Notes: generated from the sequence alone by a model not told the origin. A stretch of DNA of 64,000 nucleotides from Streptomyces xantholiticus (GCF_014651015.1 NZ_BMWB01000002.1:124001-188000); one strand, 5' to 3'. Positions 7,914 to 17,285 are shown, counted from the stretch's first letter. Made by a program: numbers and translations.

Positions 7914-9296
7914 TCAGCAGCCCAGCAGACGGCTGCCCAGGTAGCCCTGGATCTGGTCGAGGGAGACACGCTCCTGCTTCATCGTGTCGCGCTCGCGCAC
8001 GGTCACCGCGTTGTCGTCGAGGGTGTCGAAGTCGACGGTGACACAGAACGGGGTGCCGATCTCGTCCTGGCGGCGGTAGCGGCGGCCGATGGCGCCCGCG
8101 TCGTCGAACTCGATGTTCCAGTTCTTGCGCAGATCGGCGGCGAGGCCCTTGGCCTTCGGGGAGAGCTGCGGGTTGCGGCTCAGCGGCAGGACGGCGACCT
8201 TCACCGGGGCCAGGCGCGGGTCGAGGCGCATCACGGTGCGCTTCTCCATGACGCCCTTGGCATTGGGGGCCTCGTCCTCGTTGTACGCGTCGAGGAGGAA
8301 GGCGAGCATGGCGCGGCCGACACCGGCCGCCGGCTCGATGACGTACGGCGTCCAGCGCTCGCCGGCCTCCTGGTCGAAGTACGACAGGTCGGTGCCGGAC
8401 GCCTTGGAGTGCGCGGAGAGGTCGTAGTCGGTGCGGTTGGCGACGCCCTCGAGCTCGCCCCACTCGCTGCCGCCGAACTGGAAGCGGTACTCGATGTCGG
8501 CGGTGCGCTTGGAGTAGTGGGAAAGCTTCTCCTGCGGGTGCTCGAACCAGCGCATGTTCTCCTCACGCAGGCCCAGGTCGCGGTACCAGTTCCAGCGCTG
8601 CTCCATCCAGTACTCGTGCCACTGCTCGTCCTCGCCGGGCTTGACGAAGAACTCCATCTCCATCTGCTCGAACTCGCGGGTGCGGAAGATGAAGTTGCCC
8701 GGAGTGATCTCGTTCCGGAAGGACTTGCCCATCTGCGCGATGCCGAACGGCGGCTTCTTGCGCGACGTCTGCTGCACCTGGCCGAAGTTGGTGAAGATGC
8801 CCTGCGCCGTCTCGGGCCGGAGGTAGGCGACGGAGCCGGAATCCTGGGTGGGGCCGAGGTGGGTGGCGAGCAGGCCGGAGAACTGCTTGGGCTCGGTGAA
8901 GGTGCCCTTGTTGCCGCAGTTGGGGCAGTTCAGGTCGGCGAGGCCGTTCTCCGGGACCCTGCCGTGCTTCTCCTCGTACGCCTCCTCCAGGTGGTCGGCC
9001 CGATAGCGCTTGTGACAGGAGGTGCACTCGGTGAGCGGGTCGGTGAAGGTGGCGACGTGACCGGAGGCCTCCCAGACCTCGGTGGCCAGGATCACCGACG
9101 AGTCGATGCCGACGACGTCCTCGCGCGAGGTGACCATGTAGCGCCACCACTGGCGCTTGATGTTCTCCTTGAGCTCGACACCCAGCGGCCCGTAGTCCCA
9201 GGCGGCCTTCTGGCCGCCGTAGATCTCGCTGCAGGGGTAGACAAAGCCACGGCGCTTGCTCAGGTTGACGATCGTATCGATCTTGTCGGCGGCCAC
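7914..9296 (-). CDS. glyS: Glycyl-tRNA synthetase, dimeric type
   Basis: Charges tRNA-Gly with glycine. The 460-residue class II synthetase has [13 protein letters not shown] near residue 27, a zinc-ribbon insertion with CTSCHKRY and CPNCGNKG, motif 2 around FRNEITP, the dimeric-type [10 protein letters not shown] segment, motif 3 around [10 protein letters not shown], and a C-terminal anticodon-binding domain ([12 protein letters not shown]). The length matches the alpha2 form used by actinobacteria. The start is a GTG at 9296 (GTG GCC GCC GAC AAG). It is divergent from znuA with 145 bp between starts and ends at the strong hairpin at 7856-7892. Confidence 0.97.
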   Translation of the reverse strand: MAADKIDTIVNLSKRRGFVYPCSEIYGGQKAAWDYGPLGVELKENIKRQWWRYMVTSREDVVGIDSSVILATEVWEASGHVATFTDPLTECTSCHKRYRADHLEEAYEEKHGRVPENGLADLNCPNCGNKGTFTEPKQFSGLLATHLGPTQDSGSVAYLRPETAQGIFTNFGQVQQTSRKKPPFGIAQMGKSFRNEITPGNFIFRTREFEQMEMEFFVKPGEDEQWHEYWMEQRWNWYRDLGLREENMRWFEHPQEKLSHYSKRTADIEYRFQFGGSEWGELEGVANRTDYDLSAHSKASGTDLSYFDQEAGERWTPYVIEPAAGVGRAMLAFLLDAYNEDEAPNAKGVMEKRTVMRLDPRLAPVKVAVLPLSRNPQLSPKAKGLAADLRKNWNIEFDDAGAIGRRYRRQDEIGTPFCVTVDFDTLDDNAVTVRERDTMKQERVSLDQIQGYLGSRLLGC

Positions 9297-9404
9297 GGTG
9301 CTCTCTTCATTACGACGACGACGAACGGAGAATGACTCAGGTTACCGGCGGCTCCACCCCCCGGATCAAATCGGATTGGAGGAGGGGGCAGGGACGGAGG
9401 TTTA

Positions 9405-9434
9405 TTGACAATCGTTTCCGTTTTTGTTGAAAAT
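9405..9434 (+). promoter_or_regulatory. Probable znuA promoter placing the start codon at +1
   Basis: TTGACA at 9405-9410 is a perfect -35 box. Seventeen to eighteen bases on, TGAAAAT (9428-9434) can serve as the -10. Transcription would then start around 9441-9442, at the A of the znuA ATG (9442), so the mRNA would be leaderless. No ribosome binding site precedes this ATG, which supports the idea. The start point itself is inferred. Confidence 0.55.
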
Positions 9435-9442
9435 GAGTGTCA
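9428..9442. promoter_or_regulatory. Zur-like box over the znuA -10 and start codon
   Basis: TGAAAATGAGTGTCA fits the 15-bp palindromic zinc-uptake-regulator pattern TGA-N-AAT-N-ATT-N-TCA at 11 of its 12 fixed positions. A weaker match, TGACAATCGTTTCCG, overlaps the -35 region at 9406-9420. Zur bound here would block RNA polymerase, and the zur gene itself lies at 12248-12679. Confidence 0.65.
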
Positions 9443-10422
9443 TGAACGTACGACGCCTCATACCCACCGCCGCCACCGCCGGAGCAGTCACGCTCGGCCT
9501 CCTGGCCGTCTCCGCCTGCTCCACCTCCGACGCCGCAAGCGTGGACGGCGACGGCAAGCTGAAGGTCGCTGCGTCGTTCTACCCCATGCAGTATCTCGCG
9601 GAGCAGATCGGCGGCGACAATGTCTCCGTCACCACCCTCACCAAGCCGGGTGTCGAGCCGCACGACCTGGAGCTCAAGCCCCGCCAGACCGCCGAGCTCG
9701 ACGACGCCGGTCTGATCCTCTACCTCAAGGGCGTCCAGCCCGCCGTCGACAAGGCCATCGACCAGACAAGCGTGAAGTACAAGGTGGACGCCGCCACCCT
9801 CACGGAGCTCGAGCACTTCGACACCGCCGACGCCCACGACCACGGACACGAAGAAGCCGGGCACGAAGAGGCCGGGCACGAGGACCACGAGGCCGAGGCC
9901 GGTGGCGACCCGCACATCTGGCTCGACCCGGTGAAGTACGCCGAGGTCGCCAAGGGCGTGGGCGCCCAGATGGAGAAGGCGGACCCGGACCACGCCGCGG
10001 ACTACAAGAAGAACACCGACGCGCTGGTCGCCGAGCTCACCGCCCTGCACACCGACTTCGAGAAGGGCCTGAAGAACTCGGCCACGAAGACGTTCATCAC
10101 CACCCACTCCGCCTTCGGCTACCTCGCGGAGCGCTACGGCCTGGAGCAGGAGGGCATCGCAGGCGTCGACCCCGAGTCCGAGCCCAGCCCGGCCCGTATC
10201 AAGGAGCTCCAGACGATCGCGAAGGAGGACAAGGTCACCACCGTCTTCTTCGAGACCCTGGCCAGCGACAAGACCGCGAAGACCCTCGCCGCGGACACCG
10301 GCCTGAAGACCGACGTCCTCGACCCGCTCGAGGGAATCACGGACCGGTCGAAGGGCGATGACTACATCGAGGTCATGCGCTCGAACCTCGCCGCGCTGCA
10401 GAAGGCCCTCGGCGCGAAGTGA
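9442..10422 (+). CDS. znuA: Zinc ABC transporter substrate-binding lipoprotein
   Basis: Captures zinc outside the membrane and hands it to the ZnuB permease. The 326-residue precursor has a lipoprotein signal with lipobox VSAC near residue 25. Family features are YPMQYLAEQIGG, the metal-ligand motif PGVEPHDLELKP, DPHIWLDP and THSAFGYLAERYG. A histidine/acid-rich loop (HDHGHEEAGHEEAGHEDHE) around residues 132-152 is typical of zinc-type rather than manganese-type members. The start at ATG 9442 is preferred over 9433 because the inferred transcription start coincides with it and neither has a ribosome binding site. First gene of znuA-znuC-znuB, probably repressed by Zur. Confidence 0.95.
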   Translation: MNVRRLIPTAATAGAVTLGLLAVSACSTSDAASVDGDGKLKVAASFYPMQYLAEQIGGDNVSVTTLTKPGVEPHDLELKPRQTAELDDAGLILYLKGVQPAVDKAIDQTSVKYKVDAATLTELEHFDTADAHDHGHEEAGHEEAGHEDHEAEAGGDPHIWLDPVKYAEVAKGVGAQMEKADPDHAADYKKNTDALVAELTALHTDFEKGLKNSATKTFITTHSAFGYLAERYGLEQEGIAGVDPESEPSPARIKELQTIAKEDKVTTVFFETLASDKTAKTLAADTGLKTDVLDPLEGITDRSKGDDYIEVMRSNLAALQKALGAK

Positions 10423-10451
10423 CGCAGTCCCACCAGGAGAGGCGGCCCCCC

Positions 10452-11216
10452 ATGAGCAGCGAGCCGGTCATATCCGTCCGCGGAGCCCGTGCCACTCTCG
10501 GCTCGCGCTCCGTCCTGCGCGGCATCGACCTCGCTGTCGGGCGCGGTGAGGTCGTGGCCCTGCTCGGCGCCAACGGCTCGGGCAAGTCAACCGCCGTGCG
10601 CTCTGTGATCGGCCAGGTGCCCCTCACCGACGGCCGGATCGAGCTGTTCGGCACGGAGCTGCGGCGCTTCAGGCAGTGGGCGCGGGTCGGTTACGTACCG
10701 CAGCGCACCACCGCCGCGAGCGGTGTGCCGGCGACCGTCCGCGAGGTCGTCTCCGCCGGCAGGCTCTCCCGCGCCCGCTTCGGTCTGCCCTCCCGTGGCG
10801 ACAGGGCTGCGGTGCAGCGCGCCATCGAGCTGGTCGGCCTGGGCGAGCGCGCCAAGGACTCCGTGAGCGCCCTGTCCGGCGGCCAGCACCAGCGGGTGCT
10901 GATAGCACGGGCGCTCGCCGCGGAGCCCGAGCTGCTGATCATGGACGAGCCGATGGCGGGCGTGGACCTGGCCAGCCAGGAGGTGCTGGCGGGGACGCTG
11001 CGCGAGCAGGTCGCCGCCGGTACGACGGTGCTGCTGGTGCTGCACGAGCTGGGCCCGCTGGAGCCGCTGATCGACCGGGCCGTGGTGCTGCGCGACGGCT
11101 GCGTGGTCCACGACGGGCCGCCCCCGGAGGCAGTCGGCCAGCACGCCCTGCCCGGCCACGACCACGTACATCCGCACGCGGCCGACGAGCCGCTCCGCAC
11201 GGGACTGCTCACATGA
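10452..11216 (+). CDS. znuC: Zinc ABC transporter ATP-binding protein
   Basis: The ATPase that powers zinc import. The 254-residue protein has Walker A GANGSGKST near residue 42, Q-loop GYVPQRT, signature LSGGQHQRVLIARAL near 145, Walker B LLIMDEP and the switch histidine in LVLHELG. The C-terminus is histidine-rich (HALPGHDHVHPHA), which may bind metal. ATG 10452 has AGGAGA about 11 nt upstream; a GTG at 10419 overlapping the znuA stop is possible but longer than the family. Its stop overlaps the znuB start (ATGA), indicating translational coupling. Confidence 0.94.
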   Translation: MSSEPVISVRGARATLGSRSVLRGIDLAVGRGEVVALLGANGSGKSTAVRSVIGQVPLTDGRIELFGTELRRFRQWARVGYVPQRTTAASGVPATVREVVSAGRLSRARFGLPSRGDRAAVQRAIELVGLGERAKDSVSALSGGQHQRVLIARALAAEPELLIMDEPMAGVDLASQEVLAGTLREQVAAGTTVLLVLHELGPLEPLIDRAVVLRDGCVVHDGPPPEAVGQHALPGHDHVHPHAADEPLRTGLLT

Positions 11217-12121
11217 TCCTGGAAATGCTCGACTCCCCGTTCATGCAGCGCGCGCTGCTCGCGGCGCTGCTGGTGGGCATCACCGCCCCTGCCGTCGGCA
11301 TCTATCTGGTGCAGCGGCGGCAGGCCCTGATGGGGGACGGAATCGGCCATGTCGCGATGACCGGTGTCGGTCTCGGCTTCCTGATGTCGACCAACCCCAT
11401 CTGGATGGCGACGCTGGTCTCGGTCCTCGGCGCCGTGCTGATGGAGCTCATCCGCACCTACGGCCGCACCCGCGGCGACATCGCGCTGGCGATGCTGTTC
11501 TACGGCGGGATGGCAGGCGGTGTCCTGCTGATCGAACTCTCCGACACAGGATCCACGGCCAACCTCACCACGTATCTCTTCGGCTCTCTCTCGACGGTCT
11601 CCGAGCAGGACGTCATCGCGATCGTGCTGCTCGCCGCGTTCGTGGTGCTGGTGTCGCTGGGGCTGCGCCGGCAGTTGTTCGCCGTCAGCCAGGACGAGGA
11701 GTTCGCCCGGGTCACCGGCCTGCCGGTGCGGGCGCTGAACCTGCTCGTCGCGGTCACCGCCGCGGTCACGGTCAGCGTTGCCATGCGGGTGGTCGGGCTG
11801 CTGCTGGTGAGCGCCCTGATGGTGGTCCCGGTTGCCGCGGCCCAGCAGATCTCGCGCTCGTTCAAGGCGACGTACGCGCTGTCGGTCGCCATCGGGGTGA
11901 CGGTCGCCGTGGCCGGAACCACCACCTCCTACTACCAGGACGTGCCGCCGGGCGCGACGATTGTGATGCTCGCCATCGCCGTGTTCGTCGTGCTGACCGC
12001 GCTGGCCACGCCCCTGGCGCGGCGGCGGGCCAGGACACTGGAGGTGAGCGGGGCGAACGGGTCGCAGTGCGCGGTCGAGATGCCGGGCACCCGGCGCCCC
12101 GGCGACGACGTGAAGGTCTGA
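11213..12121 (+). CDS. znuB: Zinc ABC transporter permease
   Basis: Membrane channel of the zinc importer, ABC-3 family. The 302-residue protein has eight or nine predicted membrane spans, an opening [19 protein letters not shown], the ABC-facing segment [19 protein letters not shown], and a late motif [17 protein letters not shown]. The start ATG (11213) overlaps the znuC stop by four bases. A longer open frame reading back to 10676 merely crosses znuC out of frame. The last 30 residues are polar and cytoplasmic. Confidence 0.94.
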   Translation: MILEMLDSPFMQRALLAALLVGITAPAVGIYLVQRRQALMGDGIGHVAMTGVGLGFLMSTNPIWMATLVSVLGAVLMELIRTYGRTRGDIALAMLFYGGMAGGVLLIELSDTGSTANLTTYLFGSLSTVSEQDVIAIVLLAAFVVLVSLGLRRQLFAVSQDEEFARVTGLPVRALNLLVAVTAAVTVSVAMRVVGLLLVSALMVVPVAAAQQISRSFKATYALSVAIGVTVAVAGTTTSYYQDVPPGATIVMLAIAVFVVLTALATPLARRRARTLEVSGANGSQCAVEMPGTRRPGDDVKV

Positions 12122-12247
12122 GCGCGGGTCACCGGCCGGGGTCGAGCGGGGGACGGGTCCGCAGGTCCCGTCCCCGCCCGGAACGGGTCCGCGCGCAAGC
12201 CTGGCAGAATGGCCCGACGTATGTGCGGGCAAGGCGAGGAGGCACCT

Positions 12248-12679
12248 GTGACCACGGCGCCAACCGGCGGAAACACCGCCCCGGTGCGAGGCCGGTCGAC
12301 CCGGCAGCGGGCCGCGGTGGCGGCGGCGCTGGACGAGGTCGACGAGTTCCGCAGCGCGCAGGAACTGCACGACATGCTCAAGCACCGCGGCGATTCCGTC
12401 GGCCTGACGACGGTCTACCGCACGCTGCAGTCCCTCGCCGACGCCGGTGAGGTCGATGTGCTGCGCACCAGCGAGGGCGAGTCCGTGTACCGCCGCTGCT
12501 CGACCGACGACCACCATCACCACCTGGTGTGCCGGCTGTGCGGCAAGGCCGTCGAGGTCGAGGGCCCCGCGGTGGAGCAGTGGGCGGAGACGATCGCGGC
12601 GCAGCACGGCTATGTGAACGTGGCGCACACGGTCGAGATTTTCGGCACCTGCGCGGGGTGCGCTGCAAAGGCCGGCTGA
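12248..12679 (+). CDS. zur: Zinc uptake regulator, Fur family
   Basis: A zinc-sensing repressor of zinc acquisition genes. The 143-residue protein has the Fur winged-helix domain (RSTRQRAAVAAALDEVDEF, then VGLTTVYRTLQSLADAG as recognition helix region) and the metal/dimer domain with DDHHHHLVCRLCGKAVEV and a second cysteine pair CAGCAAK, forming the structural zinc site CxxC plus CxxC. The GTG at 12248 is fixed by GAGGAGG 5 nt upstream. It follows znuB by 126 bp, so it probably has its own promoter. A hairpin follows. Placement beside znuACB supports Zur rather than Fur or Nur. Confidence 0.94.
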   Translation: MTTAPTGGNTAPVRGRSTRQRAAVAAALDEVDEFRSAQELHDMLKHRGDSVGLTTVYRTLQSLADAGEVDVLRTSEGESVYRRCSTDDHHHHLVCRLCGKAVEVEGPAVEQWAETIAAQHGYVNVAHTVEIFGTCAGCAAKAG

Positions 12680-12693
12680 CCTCCACGACACGA

Positions 12694-12729
12694 CCGTGGC
12701 CCGCACCCCTCCCGGGATGTGGGCCACGG
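12694..12729 (+). terminator. zur terminator hairpin
   Basis: CCGTGGCCC (12694-12702) pairs with GGGCCACGG (12721-12729) across an 18-nt loop, 14 bp after the zur stop. The convergent gene ends at 12741, so the hairpin may serve both directions. Confidence 0.6.
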
Positions 12730-12740
12730 CTGTGTGCGCG

Positions 12741-13076
12741 TCAGAGGTCGTAGCAGTTGAAGGACCCGTCGTCGTTGCGGCCGACGGTGTTGTGGTCCCA
12801 GCAGTGCAGGGCCGGGGCGATCGTGTGCACACGCCAGACGAGTGCCGCGGCCACGCACGCGGTGGCGGTCAGGGCGAGGCGGGAGCGACGGCCCCCCAGC
12901 GTGAGGGCCGCCGACGCGGCTCCGGCCGCGGCAAGGACGAAGAAGATCGCGAAGCCGGTGCGATTGGGGCGGAACCCGGGGAACGTCTCCATCTCGACCG
13001 TGATGCCGAAGCTGTACCAGGCGAGGAACGCGGCGACCGCGAAGAGTGCGGCGCTGCCGCAGCCGCGGCCGGTCAC
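12741..13076 (-). CDS. Small four-helix membrane protein, function unknown
   Basis: A 111-residue protein with about four hydrophobic segments: GSAALFAVAAFLAWYSFGI, FAIFFVLAAAGAASAALTL, LALTATACVAAALVW and a short polar end HCWDHNTVGRNDDGSFNCYDL (two cysteines, possibly extracytoplasmic; string split by reading as HCWDHNTVGRND and GSFNCYDL). The GTG start (13076) overlaps the stop of the upstream YcxB-like gene, so the two are co-translated. I do not recognise a named family. Confidence 0.75.
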   Translation of the reverse strand: MTGRGCGSAALFAVAAFLAWYSFGITVEMETFPGFRPNRTGFAIFFVLAAAGAASAALTLGGRRSRLALTATACVAAALVWRVHTIAPALHCWDHNTVGRNDDGSFNCYDL

Positions 13077-13615
13077 GCCTTCTTGATGTGCCGGTCGAGC
13101 ATGCCCCGCAGGCGCTCGACGACGGCCGGCTCCGCCGCCCCGCGCTTGGGCAGGACCATGATTCCCACGCCGTGCTTGTCGCCGGTGAGGAGGACGAACA
13201 CGTCGTCGGCCTCCACGTACCGCGAGTACACCGACCAGTTGGTGGTGGCGTCGGAGTCGCGGGTGGTCAGCCGGATGCCGCTGTCGTCGACGACGGCACG
13301 GAACTCGCCCTGGAGAGCTGCCATCTGGTGGAGCTGGCGTGCCTGCAGCTGCGGCAGCAGATACAGGCAGCCGAAGGCGAGAGCGCCGATGCCCAGCATG
13401 AGCCACAGCCGCCAGGTCATGGCGTCCAGCAGTATGAGCAGCGAGAAGCAGCCCGTTCCCAGCACTCCCGCGAAAAGCAGCAGACGTCGGGTGCGGCGTC
13501 CGGAGGGGGTGGCGCGCATCCGGGCCCGCAGGGCGGACGCCATGTCACGGGCGGTGGGCTCGTAGGCGAGCGCCACCGCCTGGCGGTCCTCTTGGTGCTG
13601 CCGCTCTTGTGTCAT
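13073..13615 (-). CDS. YcxB-like membrane protein
   Basis: A 180-residue protein. A polar N-terminus (YEPTARDMASALRARMRAT) leads to two adjacent membrane spans (LLLFAGVLGTGCFSLLILL and LWLMLGIGALAFGCLYLL). A cytoplasmic domain follows with GEFRAVVDDSGIRLTTRDSD, WSVYSRYVEADDVFVLLTG and IMVLPKRG, the pattern of the YcxB-like domain. The ATG at 13615 follows GGGAGGGG closely. Its last codons overlap the small membrane protein downstream, suggesting the two act together. Function unknown. Confidence 0.85.
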   Translation of the reverse strand: MTQERQHQEDRQAVALAYEPTARDMASALRARMRATPSGRRTRRLLLFAGVLGTGCFSLLILLDAMTWRLWLMLGIGALAFGCLYLLPQLQARQLHQMAALQGEFRAVVDDSGIRLTTRDSDATTNWSVYSRYVEADDVFVLLTGDKHGVGIMVLPKRGAAEPAVVERLRGMLDRHIKKA

Positions 13616-13673
13616 GGCCCCTCCCGATGGCGGTGATGAACCGTGATCGTAGCGACCACCTGTGACGGCCGGG

Positions 13674-14519
13674 TCAGACCGCCGGGTCGTCGGGCCGGCC
13701 CCGCATCGCCTCGAGCTCCTCGTTCGGGATCGCGCCGCCGAAGCGGCGGTCACGCTGCGCGTACTCGAGGCAGGCGCGCCACAGGTCTCGCCGGTCGAAA
13801 TCCGGCCACAGCACGTCCTGGAACACCATCTCGGCGTAACTGGACTGCCAGATCAGATAGTTCGAGGTGCGCTGCTCTCCGCTGGGGCGCAGGAACAGGT
13901 CCACGTCCGGCATGTCCGGGTAGTAGAGGTACTTCTGGAACGTCTTCTCGTTGACCTTCGACGGGTCGAGCTTGCCCGCCGCCACATCGCGTGCGATCGC
14001 CTGCGCCGCATCCGCGACCTCGGCCCGGCCGCCGTAGTTGACGCAGAAGTAGAGGGTCATCGCGTCGTTGCCGACGGTCTGCTCCTGCGCGACCTGAAGC
14101 TCCTGGACGACGGACTTCCACATCTTCGGCATCCGGCCGACCCAGCGGATACGGATGCCCAGCTCGTCCATCTCGTCGCGGCGGCGGCGGATGACGTCCC
14201 GGTTGAAGTTCATCAGGAAGCGCACCTCCTCGGGCGAGCGCTTCCAGTTCTCGGTGGAGAAGGCGTACAGGGAGAGGTTCTTCACGCCCATCTCGAGGCA
14301 GCCCTTGAGCACGTCCAGCACGACGCCCTCGCCGACCTTGTGGCCCTCGGTGCGGGGCAGTCCCCGCTCCTTGGCCCAGCGGCCGTTGCCGTCCATGACG
14401 CAGGCCACGTGGTTCGGCACCAGCTCGGCCGGGATCCTGGGCGGTCGGGCGCCGGAGGGGTGCGGCTCGGGGACCTTGTACTCGCGGCGGGACCGGCCCA
14501 GGAATCCGCGTCGTGCCAT
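13674..14519 (-). CDS. uppS: Isoprenyl (undecaprenyl-type) diphosphate synthase
   Basis: A cis-prenyltransferase that builds the polyprenyl diphosphate carrier for cell-wall synthesis. The 281-residue protein has the catalytic aspartate motif [18 protein letters not shown] near residue 40, then [18 protein letters not shown], and the C-terminal substrate motif [19 protein letters not shown] with [12 protein letters not shown] 14519 lies 11 nt after AGGAG; the GTG at 14528 is too close to it. It follows recO by 22 bp and is probably in the same transcript. Confidence 0.95.
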   Translation of the reverse strand: MARRGFLGRSRREYKVPEPHPSGARPPRIPAELVPNHVACVMDGNGRWAKERGLPRTEGHKVGEGVVLDVLKGCLEMGVKNLSLYAFSTENWKRSPEEVRFLMNFNRDVIRRRRDEMDELGIRIRWVGRMPKMWKSVVQELQVAQEQTVGNDAMTLYFCVNYGGRAEVADAAQAIARDVAAGKLDPSKVNEKTFQKYLYYPDMPDVDLFLRPSGEQRTSNYLIWQSSYAEMVFQDVLWPDFDRRDLWRACLEYAQRDRRFGGAIPNEELEAMRGRPDDPAV

Positions 14520-14541
14520 GCGGCTCACATCTCCTATTTCG

Positions 14542-15288
14542 CTACTTCTCTACGTACCTCAGGGAGCGCAGGCCGCGCTCCAGGTGCCAGTGCAGATAGG
14601 CGGACACCAGCCCGCTCCCCTCCCTGACGTGGCGCGCCTCGCACGCGTCCGCGGTCGGCCAGTCGCCGGTCAGCAGCGCGCTGAGCAGCCCGATGGCCTC
14701 CGCAGAGGGTACGACGCTGCCGGGCACCCGGCAGTCGCCGCATATGACGCCGCCCGCGGCGACGGAGAAGAACCGATTGGGCCCGGGCAGCCCGCAGCGG
14801 GCGCAGCCGTCGAAGCTGGGGGCGTAGCCGTTGACGGCGAGGGAACGCAGCAGGAACGCGTCGAGCACCAGGTTCGGTGCGTGCTCGCCCCGTGAGAGGG
14901 TGCGCAGACCCCCGACGAGCAGCAGATACTGCTGCACGGCCGGTTCGCCCTCGTGGTCGGTGAACCGCTCGGCCGTCTCCAGCATGGCTGTGCCGGCCGT
15001 GTAGCGGGCGTAGTCGGTGACGATGCCACCGCCGTACGGCGCGATGGTCTCGGACTGGGTGCACAGCGGCAGCCCGCGCCCCACGAGTTCGCTGCCGCGC
15101 GCGAAGAACTGCACGTCGACGTGGGAGAACGGCTCGAGCCTGGCCCCGAACTTCGACTTGGTCCGCCGCACCCCGCGCGCCACGGCGCGTACGCGGCCGT
15201 GACCGCGCGTGAGCAGCGTGATGATGCGGTCGGCCTCGCCCAGCTTCTGGGTGCGCAGGACGACGCCGTCATCACGGAACAGGCTCAT
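14542..15288 (-). CDS. recO: DNA repair protein RecO
   Basis: Helps RecR load RecA on single-stranded DNA and anneals strands during recombinational repair. The 248-residue protein opens [20 protein letters not shown], the OB-fold start of RecO. The helical domain follows, with a four-cysteine zinc site CARCGLPG and CGDCRVPG near residues 157-182. The start MSLFRDD at 15288 is preferred over 15306. It is the upstream partner of uppS (22-bp gap) and lies 45 bp after the DUF1905 gene. Confidence 0.95.
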   Translation of the reverse strand: MSLFRDDGVVLRTQKLGEADRIITLLTRGHGRVRAVARGVRRTKSKFGARLEPFSHVDVQFFARGSELVGRGLPLCTQSETIAPYGGGIVTDYARYTAGTAMLETAERFTDHEGEPAVQQYLLLVGGLRTLSRGEHAPNLVLDAFLLRSLAVNGYAPSFDGCARCGLPGPNRFFSVAAGGVICGDCRVPGSVVPSAEAIGLLSALLTGDWPTADACEARHVREGSGLVSAYLHWHLERGLRSLRYVEK

Positions 15289-15333
15289 GGCCCCATTCTC
15301 CCGCACCGGGGAAGCCCGCCGGCCACGGGTTCC

Positions 15334-15603
15334 TCATTCCCACATGCGCTCTTCGAGCCGGACGGTGACGGTGTCCCCCGCCTCCTTGTGGATCGCCTTT
15401 CGGACGTCGGCCTTGACGGGCAGCTTGTGCGTACCGTCACCGAGAGCCATGAACGAGCTCCGGAAGGGATGGCCGTCCACGGTCCCCCGCACCTTGACCA
15501 GCCCACGGGTCCCGAAGAACTCGACGGACTCGGGCCAGACCAGATAGGTCCAGCCGCCCCGGGCGGGGCTCTTCTGCAGCGTGGCGCTGAATTGCTTGTC
15601 CAT
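15334..15603 (-). CDS. DUF1905 domain protein
   Basis: An 89-residue beta-rich protein: [74 protein letters not shown]. This is the DUF1905 fold, a small barrel of unknown function. The start MDKQFSATL at 15603 matches where the conserved domain begins; an ATG at 15636 would add eleven residues. It may lead the recO-uppS transcript. No catalytic motif is visible. Confidence 0.85.
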   Translation of the reverse strand: MDKQFSATLQKSPARGGWTYLVWPESVEFFGTRGLVKVRGTVDGHPFRSSFMALGDGTHKLPVKADVRKAIHKEAGDTVTVRLEERMWE

Positions 15604-15906
15604 GGGGTGTGGACCGCCGGCAGGGTCGGGACTCATCGGTCGAACTGGGCGACGGTGAACCGACGTCGCGCGGCGCGCCCATGCCGGGATCGGGGCCTCA
15701 GCGGATCCGGACCGCCATGGCGTCACCTGACAGCAGGGATCCCGCCGGGACCGCACTCCGCCGTATGCGAACCTTCATCAAGCAGACCTTTCAGAGGGCA
15801 TAAGCCGGCCTTATGAGGTCATAGGATCGGGCCGGGTACTGACTTAGGCTTGCCTTTGTTTAGGGTTACCGACGAGCCAGTTGTCGCCGCTCGAAGGGAA
15901 CCTGTC
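15604..15906. other. Divergent intergenic region with two regulatory-looking elements
   Basis: This 303-bp stretch separates the DUF1905 gene (minus) from fprA (plus). It holds a palindrome CATAAG-CCGGC-CTTATG at 15799-15815 and, next to the fprA start, two TTAGG-type repeats (15844-15869) described separately. No gene is supported. Confidence 0.5.
15844..15869. promoter_or_regulatory. Possible iron-box-like repeats upstream of fprA
   Basis: TTAGGCTTGCCT (15844-15855) and TTAGGGTTACC (15860-15870) resemble half sites of the DtxR/IdeR/DmdR iron box, TTAGGTTAGGCTCACCTAA. Overall agreement is only partial (about 11 of 19 for the best alignment). Iron control of a ferredoxin reductase would make sense, but this is tentative. 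Confidence 0.3.
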
Positions 15907-17274
15907 ATGCCCCGCCCCCTGCGGGTAGCCATCGTCGGAGCCGGCCCCGCCGGAATCTACGCCGCCGATGCGCTGCTGAAGTCCGAGGTGGCTGCCGCCG
16001 ACCCCGGCGTGTCCATCGACCTCTTCGAGCGTATGCCCGCGCCCTTCGGCCTGATCCGTTACGGCGTCGCCCCCGACCACCCGCGGATCAAGGGCATCAT
16101 CACCGCCCTGCACCAGGTGCTCGACAAGCCGCAGATCCGCCTCTTCGGCAACGTCGACTACGGCAACGACCTCAGTCTCGACGACCTCCGCACCTTCTAC
16201 GACGCGGTGATCTTCTCCACCGGCGCCACCGCCGACCGCGCACTCGACATACCGGGGATCGAGCTCGACGGCTCGTACGGCGCGGCGGACTTCGTGTCCT
16301 GGTACGACGGGCACCCGGACTGGCCGCGCACCTGGTCGCTGGAGGCCGAGAAGGTGGCCGTGCTCGGTGTCGGCAACGTCGCGCTCGACGTGGCACGCAT
16401 CCTGGCGAAGACGGCGGACGAGCTGCTGCCGACCGAGATCCCGCCGAACGTCTACGACGGCCTCAAGGCCAACAAGGCCGTGGAGATCCACGTCTTCGGG
16501 CGTCGCGGCCCGGCGCAGGCGAAGTTCAGCCCGATGGAACTGCGCGAGCTGGACCACTCCCCCAACATCGAGGTCATCGTCGACCCCGAGGACATCGACT
16601 ACGACGAGGGCTCCATCGAGACCCGCCGGGGCAACAAGCAGGCGGACATGGTCGCGAAGACCCTGGAGAACTGGGCGATCCGGGACGTCGGCGAGCGTCC
16701 CCACAAGCTGTTCCTGCACTTCTTCGAGTCGCCCACCGAGATCCTCGGCGAGGACGGCAGGGTCGTGGGCCTGCGCACCGAGCGCACCACGCTCGACGGC
16801 ACGGGCAACGTGAAGGGCACGGGTGAGTTCAAGGACTGGGACGTCCAGTCCGTCTACCGGGCCGTGGGGTACCTCTCCGACGAGCTGCCGAAGCTCCCCT
16901 GGGACGTCGAGACCGGCACGGTCCCGGACGAGGGCGGCCGCGTGATCGAGGAGTCCGGCGAGCACCTGGACTCGACGTACGTCACGGGCTGGATCCGGCG
17001 CGGCCCGGTCGGTCTGATCGGCCACACCAAGGGCGACGCGAACGAGACGGTCGCCAACCTGCTGGACGACCACGCGAACGGCCGCCTCCGGACACCGGCC
17101 GCGCCCGAGCCGGAGGCGGTGGAGTCCTTCCTGGCGGAGCGGAACATCCGCTGGACGACCTGGGACGGCTGGTACAGGCTCGACGCCGCGGAGAAGGCGC
17201 TGGGCGAGCCGCAGGGCCGTGAGCGCGTGAAGATCGTCGAGCGTGAGGACATGCTCAAGGCGAGCGGCGCGTAG
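15907..17274 (+). CDS. fprA: NADPH:ferredoxin reductase, adrenodoxin-reductase type
   Basis: Transfers electrons from NADPH via FAD to ferredoxin. The 455-residue protein has the FAD-binding motif VAIVGAGPAGIYAADALLKS at residue 6, PFGLIRYGVAPDHPRIKGI, the NADPH-binding motif VAVLGVGNVALDVARILAK near 160, HVFGRRGPAQAKFSP and the C-terminal FAD contact TGWIRRGPVGLIGHTKGDA. The ATG at 15907 follows GAAGGGAA; the extension to 15850 would cover the promoter region. A single-gene unit ending in a strong hairpin. Confidence 0.95.
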   Translation: MPRPLRVAIVGAGPAGIYAADALLKSEVAAADPGVSIDLFERMPAPFGLIRYGVAPDHPRIKGIITALHQVLDKPQIRLFGNVDYGNDLSLDDLRTFYDAVIFSTGATADRALDIPGIELDGSYGAADFVSWYDGHPDWPRTWSLEAEKVAVLGVGNVALDVARILAKTADELLPTEIPPNVYDGLKANKAVEIHVFGRRGPAQAKFSPMELRELDHSPNIEVIVDPEDIDYDEGSIETRRGNKQADMVAKTLENWAIRDVGERPHKLFLHFFESPTEILGEDGRVVGLRTERTTLDGTGNVKGTGEFKDWDVQSVYRAVGYLSDELPKLPWDVETGTVPDEGGRVIEESGEHLDSTYVTGWIRRGPVGLIGHTKGDANETVANLLDDHANGRLRTPAAPEPEAVESFLAERNIRWTTWDGWYRLDAAEKALGEPQGRERVKIVEREDMLKASGA

Positions 17275-17285
17275 TCGGCGTGGAT

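Noticed and set aside
10676..11212. Apparent N-terminal extension of znuB
   Set aside because: It overlaps znuC out of frame; the znuB membrane protein begins at ATG 11213, overlapping the znuC stop.
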